From Daphnia carinata (Eukaryota > Arthropoda > Branchiopoda > Diplostraca > Daphniidae): 31,691 nt of DNA. The position numbers and the translations under genes were made by a program. The notes below the pieces were generated by a model. That model worked only from the letters and a program-made list of their open reading frames with translations. It searched no databases and was not told the origin of the DNA. Shown here in pieces: positions 20,601 to 29,935 of the stretch. The stretch covers positions 1-31,691 of the forward strand of contig NW_026712468.1 in the NCBI RefSeq assembly GCF_022539665.2. Reading direction: 5' to 3'. Position 1 is the first letter of the stretch. Each line of letters begins with the position of its first letter.

Positions 20601-22610
20601 CAGTGATTTAGTTGAAAGCAACTTTTCCGACGGAGTAAACAGAAAAACCCCGGGAAACTGAGTGTCCAAGGTCGTAAGAACCGGTACGACCGAAAATGCC
20701 GGAATTATACACTCTTCCAGCGACCAAAGTTTAGTGTGTCGAACGGGTGGTTCCGGGAAGTTCAACGCAAAAGATGGCAGGTCCCCCAAAATAACGTGTG
20801 CTTGTTCGCCAGTGTAATCCACATGAAGGTGACCAAATTGTCGCAAAAAGTCGTTTCCCATTAAAAACTCAATCTCATTCATGGGCAACACTACTGCTGT
20901 TCCTGAAGCCGTTTTATTGCGATATGTGATGGAAATCTGTGCCCCTCCTAGTGGCACAGCACGAGTTCCATTTGCTAGGACAATGGCCGGTCCGTGCCAT
21001 TCTTGAAGAAGGTAGCCAGTACGATGTAAAAGTGTTGGAGACATAACGCTAATCGCTGCACCAGTATCAACCACCGCATTGGTAGTCACTGGCCCACACG
21101 TTACAATTTCTTTAATTAAGTGGGACGTATCTGACCTCCAAGCTCCGTTGTCCTCCTGGTGATGGCAGGTGTTAGGTTGCGGAACCGTTGGTGAAACAAG
21201 ATCACCATCGGTCTCTTGTTGAAGATAGTGATCCGGAAAAGGAAAATCGATGTGATGAACTGGAAAAGTTGAACAATTTTGCGTGTCTCCAGACGGCATC
21301 GTTTGAATATTATTAACTGGTCGGTGTTGTACATTGTTTCGTGGGCCTGAAAGTCCCTGCTGATTATTGTTAACTGGTTGTTCTTGTCTATTGTTTTGTT
21401 GAAATCGGAAATCCTGTCCTCGATAATAGGAGGAAGATGGGTTTTTGAAGCAACGTGAATCCGTATGTCCCGCTCTTGAACAAAAACCGCAAATAAAACG
21501 TCCTTCCGTCGTCCTCCTATTGCGACCCGACTGATTCCAATTGGATGCTCCCGAAACGTTGAGCGATCGCGGTGAGACGGCTGTTTGAGGTTTACTGAGA
21601 TGTTCAATCGTTTGTTGAAGACCGGTTAACAATCCCGCTAATTCCTTGACCAGTTTCGTCGACGCCGCTGTTGACGAATCAGGAACGTCTGGAGTCACGG
21701 CTAACAGCGATTGTGAAAGAACTTTTCGGTTTACTAAACTGTTGGCCTCGGCGTGTAATTTGGCTACGTCCAGGAATTCCGTCGTCGATGCTGGTTGTAG
21801 GGGATAGATCTTCTGTAACAATGTTGGTTTCAATCCACGATACAAGTGCTGGAGCTGCTGCTCCTGCGACATAGTCGGATTGACTATGCGACACATATTT
21901 ATTATGTCGTAAAAATATGCCACTACGTCTTCCTCATTTCCTTGTTCTCTCTGTCTGAGTTTGCACTCCTGAACTAGTGAAAAATTTGCTTGTCGAAAAG
22001 CCGCCGAAAATTGTGATTTGAGACCGGTAGCCGCCGGTAAGTTGGGTAATGTGGGATCAGTTGGGTCTGGACGTGCCGGTAAATCTTCCCAATGATTCGG
22101 ATGAGTATGCACGAGGAACCATTTACGAGCTGGCCCCTCTAGATACATCACGAAATTTCTCGCTTGATCAGCATCTGACCACCGATTATATGTCGCAGCT
22201 AATTCAAACCGTTCTAGCCAATCCACTGCGTCTTCTTCCAGCGTAGCTGAAAAGATGGGGGGTGCGATGAACTTTTGAACACTTGCCGCCATGTTCGCCA
22301 AAGAGAATAGACGTAAAGGAGGCAGTAAGGAAGCTCTACTGGACGAGGAATCGTCGTCGGAATCCGCTGATGAATTTTCTGAAGACTCCTCGTCAGTGCC
22401 GTGCTGTACCAGTGAAGCTTCTTCTGAGAAAACCGAACTCGAGGAAGACGGCGTCTGAGGTGTCCCCCGTGCAACTGTTTGCTCCGTATTCGTGTATGCG
22501 TCTTCCAGTTGTGGAAGTCGGGATGAAAGAAAAAGTTCAGGGTGAAGTCGCCGGCTGGGGGGCCGTCCACACGTTGGATATCGTGAAGATCGTTTTTTTA
22601 TTTCACTCAT
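17649..22610 (-). CDS. gag-pol: E2 gag-pol in one reading frame (about 1653 residues)
   Basis: The start is the ATG at 22608-22610 (MSEIKKRSS). The frame is open further upstream but has no ATG there. Order with approximate residues: Ser/Asp-rich N-terminus (30-110); capsid-type Retrotrans_gag domain (115-300; DAVDWLERFELAATYNRWSD, then FVMYLEGPARKWF); CCHC knuckle CGFCSRAGHTDSRC (373-390); aspartic protease with VDTGAAISV (about 510); reverse transcriptase with YLDDVVVY (about 947); RNase H with SDACGYG (about 1101). Integrase follows, with HDDPTAGHLG and CKLCQSRKS (1315-1350), GIDLLGP, SDRGKCF and VERMNHT (1383, 1446, 1481) and HRWIGPY (1622). No stop or shift separates gag from pol, unlike E1. 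The last four codons and stop (17649-17660) are out of the frame supported by E1 and E3, because the A run at 17667-17672 is one base short. Confidence 0.95.
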   Translation of the reverse strand: MSEIKKRSSRYPTCGRPPSRRLHPELFLSSRLPQLEDAYTNTEQTVARGTPQTPSSSSSVFSEEASLVQHGTDEESSENSSADSDDDSSSSRASLLPPLRLFSLANMAASVQKFIAPPIFSATLEEDAVDWLERFELAATYNRWSDADQARNFVMYLEGPARKWFLVHTHPNHWEDLPARPDPTDPTLPNLPAATGLKSQFSAAFRQANFSLVQECKLRQREQGNEEDVVAYFYDIINMCRIVNPTMSQEQQLQHLYRGLKPTLLQKIYPLQPASTTEFLDVAKLHAEANSLVNRKVLSQSLLAVTPDVPDSSTAASTKLVKELAGLLTGLQQTIEHLSKPQTAVSPRSLNVSGASNWNQSGRNRRTTEGRFICGFCSRAGHTDSRCFKNPSSSYYRGQDFRFQQNNRQEQPVNNNQQGLSGPRNNVQHRPVNNIQTMPSGDTQNCSTFPVHHIDFPFPDHYLQQETDGDLVSPTVPQPNTCHHQEDNGAWRSDTSHLIKEIVTCGPVTTNAVVDTGAAISVMSPTLLHRTGYLLQEWHGPAIVLANGTRAVPLGGAQISITYRNKTASGTAVVLPMNEIEFLMGNDFLRQFGHLHVDYTGEQAHVILGDLPSFALNFPEPPVRHTKLWSLEECIIPAFSVVPVLTTLDTQFPGVFLFTPSEKLLSTKSLSVGHAVLSNTTRSLPVTNLSAIPVWLNKHSTLGTLQPYTDDVVVCDLPDSFDGVNQVVSNDTLPSKKNMSETSLETNINPDLSPQQKLSLMALLQSYRQTFASSDTDIGYCTMAEHPINLKEGTTPVCQRPYPSAWKARKIVQTLSEDMLKAGIIERSDSPWGAPVVLIKKKDGSWRFCVDYRGLNEVTIRDVYPLPRISDILSKLEGAEYFSIMDLQSGYHQLPLRKEDREKTAFITADGLYHFKVLPFGLSNGPSSFQRAMDIILGGLRWSSCLVYLDDVVVYAPTFETHLLRLISVLSCLDKAGLKLKGSKCQFAMTTLKVLGHIVSKQGIAPDPDKIVAVRDFPECNQGKTTSTKIKQIQSFLGLCSYYRRHIAGFAKIAQPLTALTKKGATFLWGDEQRNSFTVLKKALTSAPILAHPDYESPMMIMSDACGYGIGAVLSQSKEGKEFPLAYASRLLSKAELNYSITEKECLALIWALQKFRGFIWGCKIIIITDHEALCWLRTKKDLAGRLARWSLCLLEYEVEIRYRSGKLHTNADCLSRFPLNSEDTNDEERCVTIGTLSYANNESFTNKDWDELTAKQRDNHLWRSIITKLENNRSAGRRFCLKNGKLFKIKHCWGQTYLRLCVPPEYTHIVLTKYHDDPTAGHLGIHKTLAKIGQRFHWPGLEKEVVSYVKSCKLCQSRKSPKIKPAGLLQCIRVSRPFQNVGIDLLGPFTISHGGNKMIIVAVDYLTKWVELSPLPSGKADVVSKFLVEHIVLRHGMPEKLISDRGKCFMADITQTVLRTLGIQHKTTSSYHPQSNGQVERMNHTLATMISMYISEDQKDWDAQLKHICFAYNTSRQDSTGFSPFFLLYGREPVLPIDLLVGTCPQAWVPESQEVLPYAEQLLLNLQNARHIVRRRIQHVQEKQKKGYDARHNDITFQKGDLVLIYKPIRKNGRSEKLLHRWIGPYIVLRQTTPVNYEVQLQHSKKKRILYM

Positions 22611-23513
22611 GTATAACACCTCACGAGAATGTATCCGTTGGGGATACCACTTTAGCAAGTTCACGCAACGTAGATCCGAGAGAAACACACGGAAACTACG
22701 TAGTTTTCAAAAATTGATCGTCGAGATAAAAGAGCAAAGTACATGAAACGAGAGACGATTTTAGTAAGGTGAAATGAAACACGGGTTGAAATAGGGAATA
22801 CGAACAGAACTTAGCGAAACTTGAATTAAATGGGTTGAACGAGAATACGAGTTGAGTAATAAAAAATTAATTGCAAAGAGAAAAAAAAAAATAAAAATAA
22901 AAATAAAAAAAAAAATAAAAAAAAATACGAACGGGGCTCAACCGAAGACGATTTAAACGGGGTCGAACGGAATACGCGTTGAGTACAAAATACGAACGGG
23001 GCTCAACGAAAGATGATTTAAACGGGGTCGAACGGACTACGCGTTGAGTACAAAATACGAACGGGGCTCAACGAAAGACGATTTAAACGGGGTAAAACAA
23101 TAATTTGCTATACGCAATAAACGGACTGTAAGGAAAAATTTCTACGAAACAAGAATCAAAACGAGAGAGTCGAATGAAGGAAGCGAAAGGAAATGAAACA
23201 CGGGTTGAATATGGAATATGAACAGAACTCAGCGAAAGGTGAATTAAATGGGGTGAACGGGAATACGAGTTGAGTAAAAAAAAATAAATTAAAAAAAAAT
23301 ACGAACGGGGCTCAACCATAGATGATTTGAACGGGGTAAAACAATAATTTGCTATAAGGAGTAAACGGACTGTAAGGAAGGATTTCTACAAACAATAATC
23401 AGAACAAGCGAGTCGAATGAAGGAAGCGAAAGGAAATGTGAAATGTCCTCCTTTGGGGGAAAAATCAACAGAAGAAGAACGATAAACAAGAAAACAGAAC
23501 AAAAAACAAAATG
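22611..23513 (-). other. E2 long repeat-rich 5' leader
   Basis: About 900 bp between primer site and gag ATG, A-rich on the plus strand, with no recognisable coding sequence. It holds a tandem array of a 65-bp unit (entered separately) and larger duplicated blocks. One block (acgggttgaa…gttgagta) occurs near 22781-22860 and again near 23200-23275, about 419 bp apart. Another (acggggtaaaacaataattt onward) occurs near 23087 and 23331, about 245 bp apart. A low-complexity A-run block lies at 22880-22926. Leader repeats could hold packaging, translation or insulator-type functions; none is shown. Confidence 0.7.
22922..23093 (-). repeat. 65-bp tandem repeat in the E2 leader (2.6 copies)
   Basis: Units begin aaaatacgaacggggctcaa at 22922, 22987 and 23052. 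The third is cut after about 42 bp and passes into another sequence. A further partial copy starts near 23296. Copies differ at only a few positions (accgaag/acgaaag, gacg/gatg, ggaa/ggac). Confidence 0.9.
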
Positions 23514-23515
23514 CG

Positions 23516-23531
23516 ACCTGTATCTCCACCA
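23516..23531 (-). promoter_or_regulatory. E2 primer-binding site, tRNA-Ala type
   Basis: The minus strand reads TGGTGGAGATACAGGT, two bases (AT) inside the LTR end. Its first 10 bases are identical to the E1 site and complementary to the tRNA-Ala acceptor 3' end. It has one more mismatch than E1. Confidence 0.7.
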
Positions 23532-23533
23532 AT

Positions 23534-23854
23534 TGTGACGGGGAACTGCGGGGAAGCCGATGTAAGAGGGTAAGAACACTTGAGACAGTAATTAGAGGAG
23601 AACGGGGTGTATTTCGAAGGAACAATCTAAGACACTTTCTGAAGAAGACTGAACCCCGAACCTACTTAGGCTCGGGGTATTTAAAGGCAAGGATCACCCT
23701 GTTACGGGTGACGCCGGAAGAATCTAGGAAAAGATGGTCATCTAGATAACACCTAGATGACCGCTACGACGTTCTAACCCTTTTTCTAGGGTAAAGTAGA
23801 AAGTGTATACGGAAGGAGTAGTTAAGATGGTCAAGTAGATAACTCTACTTGACA
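23534..23854 (-). repeat. E2 5' LTR (321 bp)
   Basis: On the minus strand it begins TGTCAAGTAG and ends CCGTCACA, with TG…CA ends. The inside edge is set by the primer site, the outside edge by the satellite. It carries a TATA-like box and at least five inverted repeats in its outer 200 bp (see findings). Pieces of this same LTR in the same orientation reappear inside 25181-25417, showing that other copies exist. No partner LTR is present at the other end of E2. Confidence 0.82.
23678..23685 (-). promoter_or_regulatory. TATA-like box of the E2 LTR promoter
   Basis: The minus strand reads TTTAAATA, directly upstream of a strong hairpin (23654-23677). The position, about 170 bp into the LTR, suits a promoter. 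The match to a canonical TATA box is imperfect. Confidence 0.45.
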
Positions 23855-25138
23855 ATATCTTCATTCAAACAGCATCAAATATACGTGTATTCAATGTGAA
23901 TATAGTGTTATAGAATCAGTTTCATGATCTACATTCAAACAGTATAAAATATACGTGTATTCAGTGTGAATATAGTGTTATAGAATCAGTTTCATGATCT
24001 ACATTTAAACAGTATCAAATATACGTGTATTCAATGTGAATATAGTGTTATAGAATCAGTTTCATGATCTACATTCAAACAGTATCAAATATACGTCTAT
24101 TCAATGTGAATATAGTATGATACAGTGAGTTTCAATATCTACATTCCAACAGCATCAAATATACGTGTATTCAATGTGAATATAGTGTTATAGAATCAGT
24201 TTCATGATCTACATTCAAACAGTATCAAATATACGTGTATTCAATGTGAATATAGTATGAAACAGTGAGTTTCAATATCTACATTCAAACAGCATCAAAT
24301 ATACGTGCATTCTATCTGAATATAGTGTTATAGAATCAGTTTCATGATCTACATTCAAACAGTATCAAATATACGTGTATTCAATGTGAATATAGTATGA
24401 TACAGTGAGTTTCAATATCTACATTCAAACAGCATCAAATATACGTGTATTCAATGTGAATATAGTATGATACAGTGAGTTTCAATATCTACATTCAAAC
24501 AGCATCCAATATACGTGTATTCAATGTGCATATAGTATGATACAGTGAGTTTCAATATCTACATTCAAACAGCATCAAATATACGTGTATTCAATGTGAC
24601 TATAGTGTTATAGAATCAGTTTCATGATCTACATTCAAACAGTATCAAATATACGTGTATTCAATGTGAATATAGTGTTATAGAATCAGTTTCATGATCT
24701 ACATTTAATTTCACCATCTACACTCAAACAGTATCAAATATACGTGTATTCAATGTAGAAAATAGGGTTAGATACGTCGTAGTTTCATCTATCTACATTC
24801 AGATAGCATCTTTTACTAGATTCTTGTGTCATGTAATACAGTGAGTTTCAATATCTACATTCAAACAGCATAAATATACGTGTATTCAATGTGAATATAG
24901 TGTTATAGAATCAGTTTCATGATCTACATTCAAACAGTATCAAATATACGTGTATTCAATGTGAATATAGTGTTATAGAATCAGTTTCATGATCTACATT
25001 AAACAGTATCAAATATACGTGTATTCAATGTGAATACAGTGTTATAGAATCAGTTTCAATATCTACATTCAAACAGCATCAAATATACGTTTTTTCAATG
25101 TGAATATAGTATGATACAGTGATTTCAATATCTTCCTT
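23855..25138. repeat. Diverged 70-bp satellite array 3 (about 18 copies)
   Basis: Same orientation and period as arrays 1 and 2 but much more diverged. At least three monomer forms occur: the standard form; a form with tttcatgatct and cagtatcaaat; and a form ending tatagtatgatacagtgag. They alternate irregularly. Scattered substitutions (acgtgcattctatct at about 24306, ccaat at 24507, acgtctatt near 24095), one-base deletions and a scrambled patch (about 24705-24845) mark it as an older or less homogenised part of the array. Confidence 0.96.
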
Positions 25139-26850
25139 CATTAGACAAATCGCTTGTTCTGATTATAGTTTGTGAGAAATCTGCGGGAAGCCGATGTAAG
25201 AGGTAAGCAAATTATTGTTTTACCCCGTTCAAATCATCTTTGTATTTCGAAGGAACAATCTTAAAAAAGACACTTTCTGAAGAAGACTGAACCCGTATTC
25301 CCGTTCACCCCATTTAAAGGCAGAGTTCTGTTCATGACGCCGGAAGAATCAAAAGTGTTTCATTTCCTTTTCGCTACGCTCATTCGACTCTCTCATTTTT
25401 GAAAGTGTATACGGAAATTTTTCCAGTCTGTTTATTGCGTGGGTAACTTGTTTTACCCGTTTAAATCGTCTTTCGAGAAGAGTTGCATGAAATCCATTAA
25501 CACGTGTGTCCGTTCGACCCACGTTTAAATCATCCACGAAGAGGCCATCGTTATGGGCCAATTCAACACGAAGAATCAGTTGACCCCGTTTAGCGTCTTC
25601 GGTTGAGCCCCGTTCGTATTTTTTTTTTTTTTATTTTTATTTTTATTTTATTTTTTTGTCTTGGCAATTAATTTTTTATTACTCAACTCGTATTCTCGTT
25701 CAACCCATTTAACCAAGGGTTAAGGAAGAGTAAACATATTCCTATTCATACCCGTGTTTCATTTCACCTTACTAAGATGTCCTCGCAAACGCACAATCTG
25801 GTCCTGCGTCACGATCTTTCACTTCTACAGCTGCGTGTTGTAACTCTAATTCACGTCATGCGTGAACTGAGAGGTGTTGGTAACCGGGAATGATACATTT
25901 GCGAGGTGTTATACATACGTGATATTGGGACGAAAGATCTTCACGATTCGGAATTTGACGTGCGATAGCCGTGGACTTCACCGAACTTTTTCTTTCATCC
26001 CGTACTCTGGCTGGAAGAATACACGAATACGGAGCAAACAGTTGCACGGGGGACACCTCAGACGCCGTCTTCCTCGAGTTCGGTTTTTGCAGAAGAGGTC
26101 GTTCACTGGTACAGCACGGCACTGACGAGGAGAACGCTGCACGCACCATGAGGTTTCCGACGACGAGGCCTCGTCCAGTAGAGCTTCCTTACTGCCTCCT
26201 TTACGTCTATTCTCTTTGGCGAACATGGCGGCAAGTGTTGAAAAGTTCATCGCAACCAATCTTGTGACACGTCATTCGTAAGATAGAACAGCACAGGATT
26301 GGCTAGAACGGTTTGGAGAATCCAGCTGGACATATAATCGTTTGTCAGATGCTGATCAATTTAAAATTTCTATGTATCTAGAAAGTTCGTAAATGGTTCC
26401 TCGTGCATACTCATCCGAATCATTGGGAATGTTGGCACGTCCAGACCCAACTGATCCCACATTACCCAACTTTTTGTTGGTTTGGGAATTTTCGGCGGCT
26501 TTTCGACAAGCAAATTTTTCACTAGTTCAGGAGTGCAAACTCAGACAGAGAGAACAGGCGAAATGAGGAAGACGTAGTGGTATATTTTTACGACATAATA
26601 AATATCTTCGCATGGAATCGCGACCAATGGGAGATCGCATTGATGCAGCAGCTCCAGCATTGTATCGTGGATAACAACATTGTTACAGAAGAGTCTATCC
26701 ATTGGCAACCAGCATCGACGACGGAATTCCTGGACGTAGCCAAATTACAATGTGTTCCAGGCCAACAGTTTAGTAAACCGTTCAAGTTCTTTCACAATTA
26801 AGAATGTTATTGTCCGTTCTCTACAGACGTTCCTGATTCGTCAACAGCGG
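25139..26850. other. Interleaved two-template mosaic of E2-family sequence
   Basis: Short blocks (about 10-70 bp) alternate between two sources that both advance steadily. Source A is plus-strand E2-family left-end sequence: LTR 23546-23817, then 15356 to about 16630. Source B is the reverse complement of E2 leader and gag, 23410 down to about 21700. Examples: 25181-25200 matches plus 23546-23565; 25208-25239 is the reverse complement of about 23320-23351; 25493-25509 matches plus 15355 on; 25597-25620 is the reverse complement of 22924-22947; 25785-25811 matches plus 15670-15696; 25983-26002 is the reverse complement of 22519-22538; 26360 on matches plus 16214-16230. It codes for nothing continuous. 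It contains scraps of gag capsid and env. Confidence 0.88.
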
Positions 26851-27596
26851 CGTCGACGAAACTGGTCAAGGAATTAGCGGGATTGTTAACCGGTCTTCAA
26901 CAAACGATTGAACATCTCAGTAAACCTCAAACAGCCGTCTCACCGCGATCGCTCAACGTTTCGGGAGCATCCAGTGGAATCAGTCGGGTCGCAATAGGAG
27001 TGACGACGGAAGGACGTTTTATTTGCGGTTTTTGTTCAAGACGCGGGACATACGGATTCACGTTGCTTCAAAAACCCATCTTCCTCCTATTATCGAGGAC
27101 AGGATTTCCGATTTCAACAAACAATAGACAAGAACAACCAGTTAACAATAATCAGCAGGGACTTTCAGGCCCACGAAACAATGTACAACACCGACCAGTT
27201 AATAATATTCAAACGATGCCGTCTGGAGACACGCAAAATTGTTCAACTTTTCCAGTTCATCACATCGATTTTCCTTTTCCGGATCACTATCTTCAACAAG
27301 AGACCGATGGTGATCTTGTTTCACCAACGGTTCCGCAACCTAACACCTGCCATCACCAGGAGGACAACGGAGCTTGGAGGTCAGATACGTCCCACTTAAT
27401 TAAAGAAATTGTAACGTGGGCCAGTACTACCAATGCGGTGGTTGATACTGGTGCAGCGATTAGCGTTATGTCTCCAACACTTTTACATCGTACTGGCTAC
27501 CTTCTTCAAGAATGGCACGGACCGGCCATTGTCCTAGCAAATGGAACTCGTGCTGTTGCCACTAGAGGCACAGATTTCCATCACATATCGCAATAA
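26851..27596 (+). pseudogene. gag-pol: E3 gag C-terminal part and start of protease
   Basis: Matches E2 gag-pol from the region before the zinc knuckle to the protease motif VDTGAAISV (about 27440-27470). Compared with E2, small indels near 26973, 26997 and 27040 put the zinc-knuckle region out of frame, so the CCHC motif is not readable in the surrounding frame. The frame ends near 27596 after another indel. Lower-complexity glutamine/asparagine-rich spacer sequence lies between knuckle and protease, as in E2. Confidence 0.82.
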
Positions 27597-28440
27597 AACG
27601 GCTTCAGGAACAGCAGTAGTGTTGCCCATGAATGAGATTGAGTTTTAATGGGAAACGACTTTTGCGACAATTTGGTCACCTTCATGTGGATTACACTGGC
27701 GAACAAGCACACGTTATTTTGGGGGACCTGCCATCTTTTGCGTTGAACTTCCCGGAACCACCCGTTCGACACACTAAACTTTGGTCGCTGGAAGAGTGTA
27801 TAATTCCGGCATTTTCGGTCGTACCGGTTCTTACGACCTTGGACACTCAGTTTCCCGGGGGTTTTCTGTTTACTCCGTCGGAAAAGTTGCTTTCAACTAA
27901 ATCACTGTCAGTGGGTCATGCAGTGCTGTCTAACACAACACGATCGCTCCCAGTGACCAATCTGTCGGCCATTCCGGTCTGGTTAAACAAACATTCTACT
28001 CTAGGGACTCTCCAACCTTATACGGACGACGTGGTAGTTTGTGATCTCCCTGACTCGTTCGATGGAGTGAACCAAGTCGTTTCAAATGATACCCTACCGT
28101 CAAAAAAAAACATGTCAGAAACCAGCCTCGAAACCAACATTAACCCAGACGTGAGCCCGCAACAAAAACTCTCTCTGATGGCTCTACTACAAAGTTATCG
28201 GCAAACGTTTTGCATCATCAGATACGGATATCGGTTACTGTACCATGGCAGAACATCCAATAAATCTGAAAGAAGGTACAACTCCAGTGTGTCAACGTCC
28301 ATATCCTAGTGCGTGGAAAGCCCGAAAAATAGTTCAAACTTTATCCGAAGATATGTTAAAAGCAGGCATTATCGAACGATCCGATAGTCCATGGGGTGCT
28401 CCGGTGGTGCTCATTAAAAAAAAGATGGAGTCATGGCGAT
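27597..28440 (+). pseudogene. gag-pol: E3 protease C-terminus and linker to reverse transcriptase
   Basis: Follows E2 from the flap and C-terminal part of the protease (LRQFGHLHVDYTG at about 27660) through the variable linker to the conserved start of reverse transcriptase (SPWGAPVVLIKKK, about 28385-28425). One-base differences near 27645 (T run), 28209 (T run) and 28424-28432 (A/G run) shift the frame three times. Substitutions are few: for example Asp-Leu in E2 is Asp-Val here at about 28150. Confidence 0.82.
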
Positions 28441-29083
28441 TTTGTGCTTGGACTACCGCGGTTTAAATGAGGTCACAATTAGGGATGTGTACCCGTTACC
28501 ACGCATTTCGGATATTTTAAGCAAGCTGGAAGGCGCCGAATATTTTTCAATAATGGATCTCCAGTCGGGGTATCATCAGCTTCCTTTGCGTAAAGAAGAT
28601 CGAGAAAAAACAGCCTTCATTACAGCGGATGGACTATATCACTTCAAGGTACTGCCCTTTGGTCTCTCAAATGGTCCTAGTTCATTTCAACGAGCAATGG
28701 ACATTATATTGGGCGGTTCGATGGTCGTCATGTTTGGTATATTTGGATGATGTGGTGGTATACGCCCCTACCTTTGAAACCCATCTACTTCGCCTTATTT
28801 CGGTTCTGTCCTGCCTGACAAAGCGGGTTTAAAATTGAAAGGATCTAAATGTCAGTTCGCTATGACTACGCTTAAAGTTTTAGGACACATAGTGTCAAAA
28901 CAAGGCATTGCCCCCGACCCGGACAAAATAGTAGCGGTTCGGGATTTTCCGGAATGTAATCAAGGAAAAACTACAAGTACCAAAATCAAACAGATACAAA
29001 GCTTTTTTAGGATTATGCTCATACTACCGACGACATATAGCAGGATTTGCAAAAATCGCTCAGCCTTTGACGGCTCTGACTAA
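28433..29083 (+). pseudogene. gag-pol: E3 reverse transcriptase, frame-broken
   Basis: Contains DYRGLNEV (about 28450), the SGYHQLPL segment, and YLDDVVVY (about 28738-28762) in a different frame, because two bases are missing near 28716 relative to E2. One base is lost near 28813 and one gained near 29008, in the thumb/connection region. The catalytic YLDD is still readable locally. No single frame covers the domain. Confidence 0.85.
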
Positions 29084-29899
29084 GAAAGGGGCGACATTTC
29101 TCTGGGGAGATGAACAACGAAACAGCTTTACGGTTCTCAAAAAAGCATTGACATCAGCACCCATATTGGCACATCCAGACTACGAATCCCCAATGATGAT
29201 AATGTCAGATGCGTGCGGCTATGGCATCGGAGCTGTTTTGTCACAATCAAAGGAGGGAAAAGAATTTCCCTTGGCGTATGCCAGTCGGCTACTCTCAAAA
29301 GCCGAACTAAACTACTCCATTACAGAAAAAGAGTGCTTAGCGCTTATCTGGGCCTTGCAGAAATTCCGAGGATTCATATGGGGGTGTAAGATCATTATCA
29401 TCACGGACCACGAAGCCCTTTGCTGGTTACGCACGAAGAAAGATTTGGCCGGTCGATTGGCACGTTGGAGCCTTTGTCTGTTAGAATATGAAGTAGAAAT
29501 TGATACCGCAGTGGGAAATTACACACAATGCAGACTGCCTCTCACGTTTTCCGCTCAATTCCGAGGACACAAACGACGAAGAAAGAGTGCGTTACAATTG
29601 GAACTCTTAGTTACGCAAACAACGAATCATTCACGAACAAAGACTGGGACGAGTTGACTGCTAAACAACGGGACAATCATTTGTGGAGATCGATCATTAC
29701 AAAACTGGAGAATAACCGATCGGCGGGTAGACGATTTTGCTTGAAAAATGGGAAACTATTCAAAATTAAACACTGTTGGGGTCAGACATATCTTCGCTTG
29801 TGCGTTCCTCCAGAATACACGCATATCGTTCTGACTAAATACCATGACGACCCTACAGCTGGACATTTGGGGATTCACAAAAACTCTTGCCAAAATTGA
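29067..29899 (+). pseudogene. gag-pol: E3 RNase H and integrase N-terminal zinc domain, frame-broken
   Basis: RNase H is intact in one frame (SDACGYGIGAVLSQ at about 29205-29245, TEKECLALIWAL, TDHEALCW). The frame then breaks near 29500-29530 and about 29585 by single-base changes. A following frame carries the integrase zinc-domain start (HDDPTAGHLGIHK, about 29845-29880), interrupted near 29880 by an extra A and near 29898 by a missing G. The same residues are in frame in E2. Confidence 0.85.
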
Positions 29900-29935
29900 C
29901 AACGCTTTCATTGGCCCGGGTTAGAAAAGGAGGTA

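Larger units (their letters stand above)
15355..23854 (-). mobile_element. E2: env-bearing Ty3/gypsy LTR element, 3'-truncated
   Basis: On the minus strand: 5' LTR, tRNA-Ala-type primer site, long repeat-rich leader, fused gag-pol, then env with its membrane anchor and a short 3' untranslated stretch. The right edge is a clean LTR terminus (TGTCAAG) against satellite. The left edge joins satellite (cagcat) with no 3' LTR. Frame breaks are a short A run at the end of pol (17667-17672) and a one-base loss in env near 16182. E3 is an almost identical copy in the opposite orientation. E2 and E1 share gene order, primer type and every domain, but differ in leader, LTR and gag-pol frame arrangement. 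Confidence 0.93.

Noticed and set aside
22283..22717. Plus-strand open frame opposite the start of E2 gag
   Set aside because: It is the antisense shadow of a well-supported gag N-terminus and has no recognisable domain.
23080..23640. Several 60-80 codon minus-strand frames in the E2 leader and LTR
   Set aside because: They fall in low-complexity, repeated leader sequence and cross the primer site. There is no sign of selection for coding.
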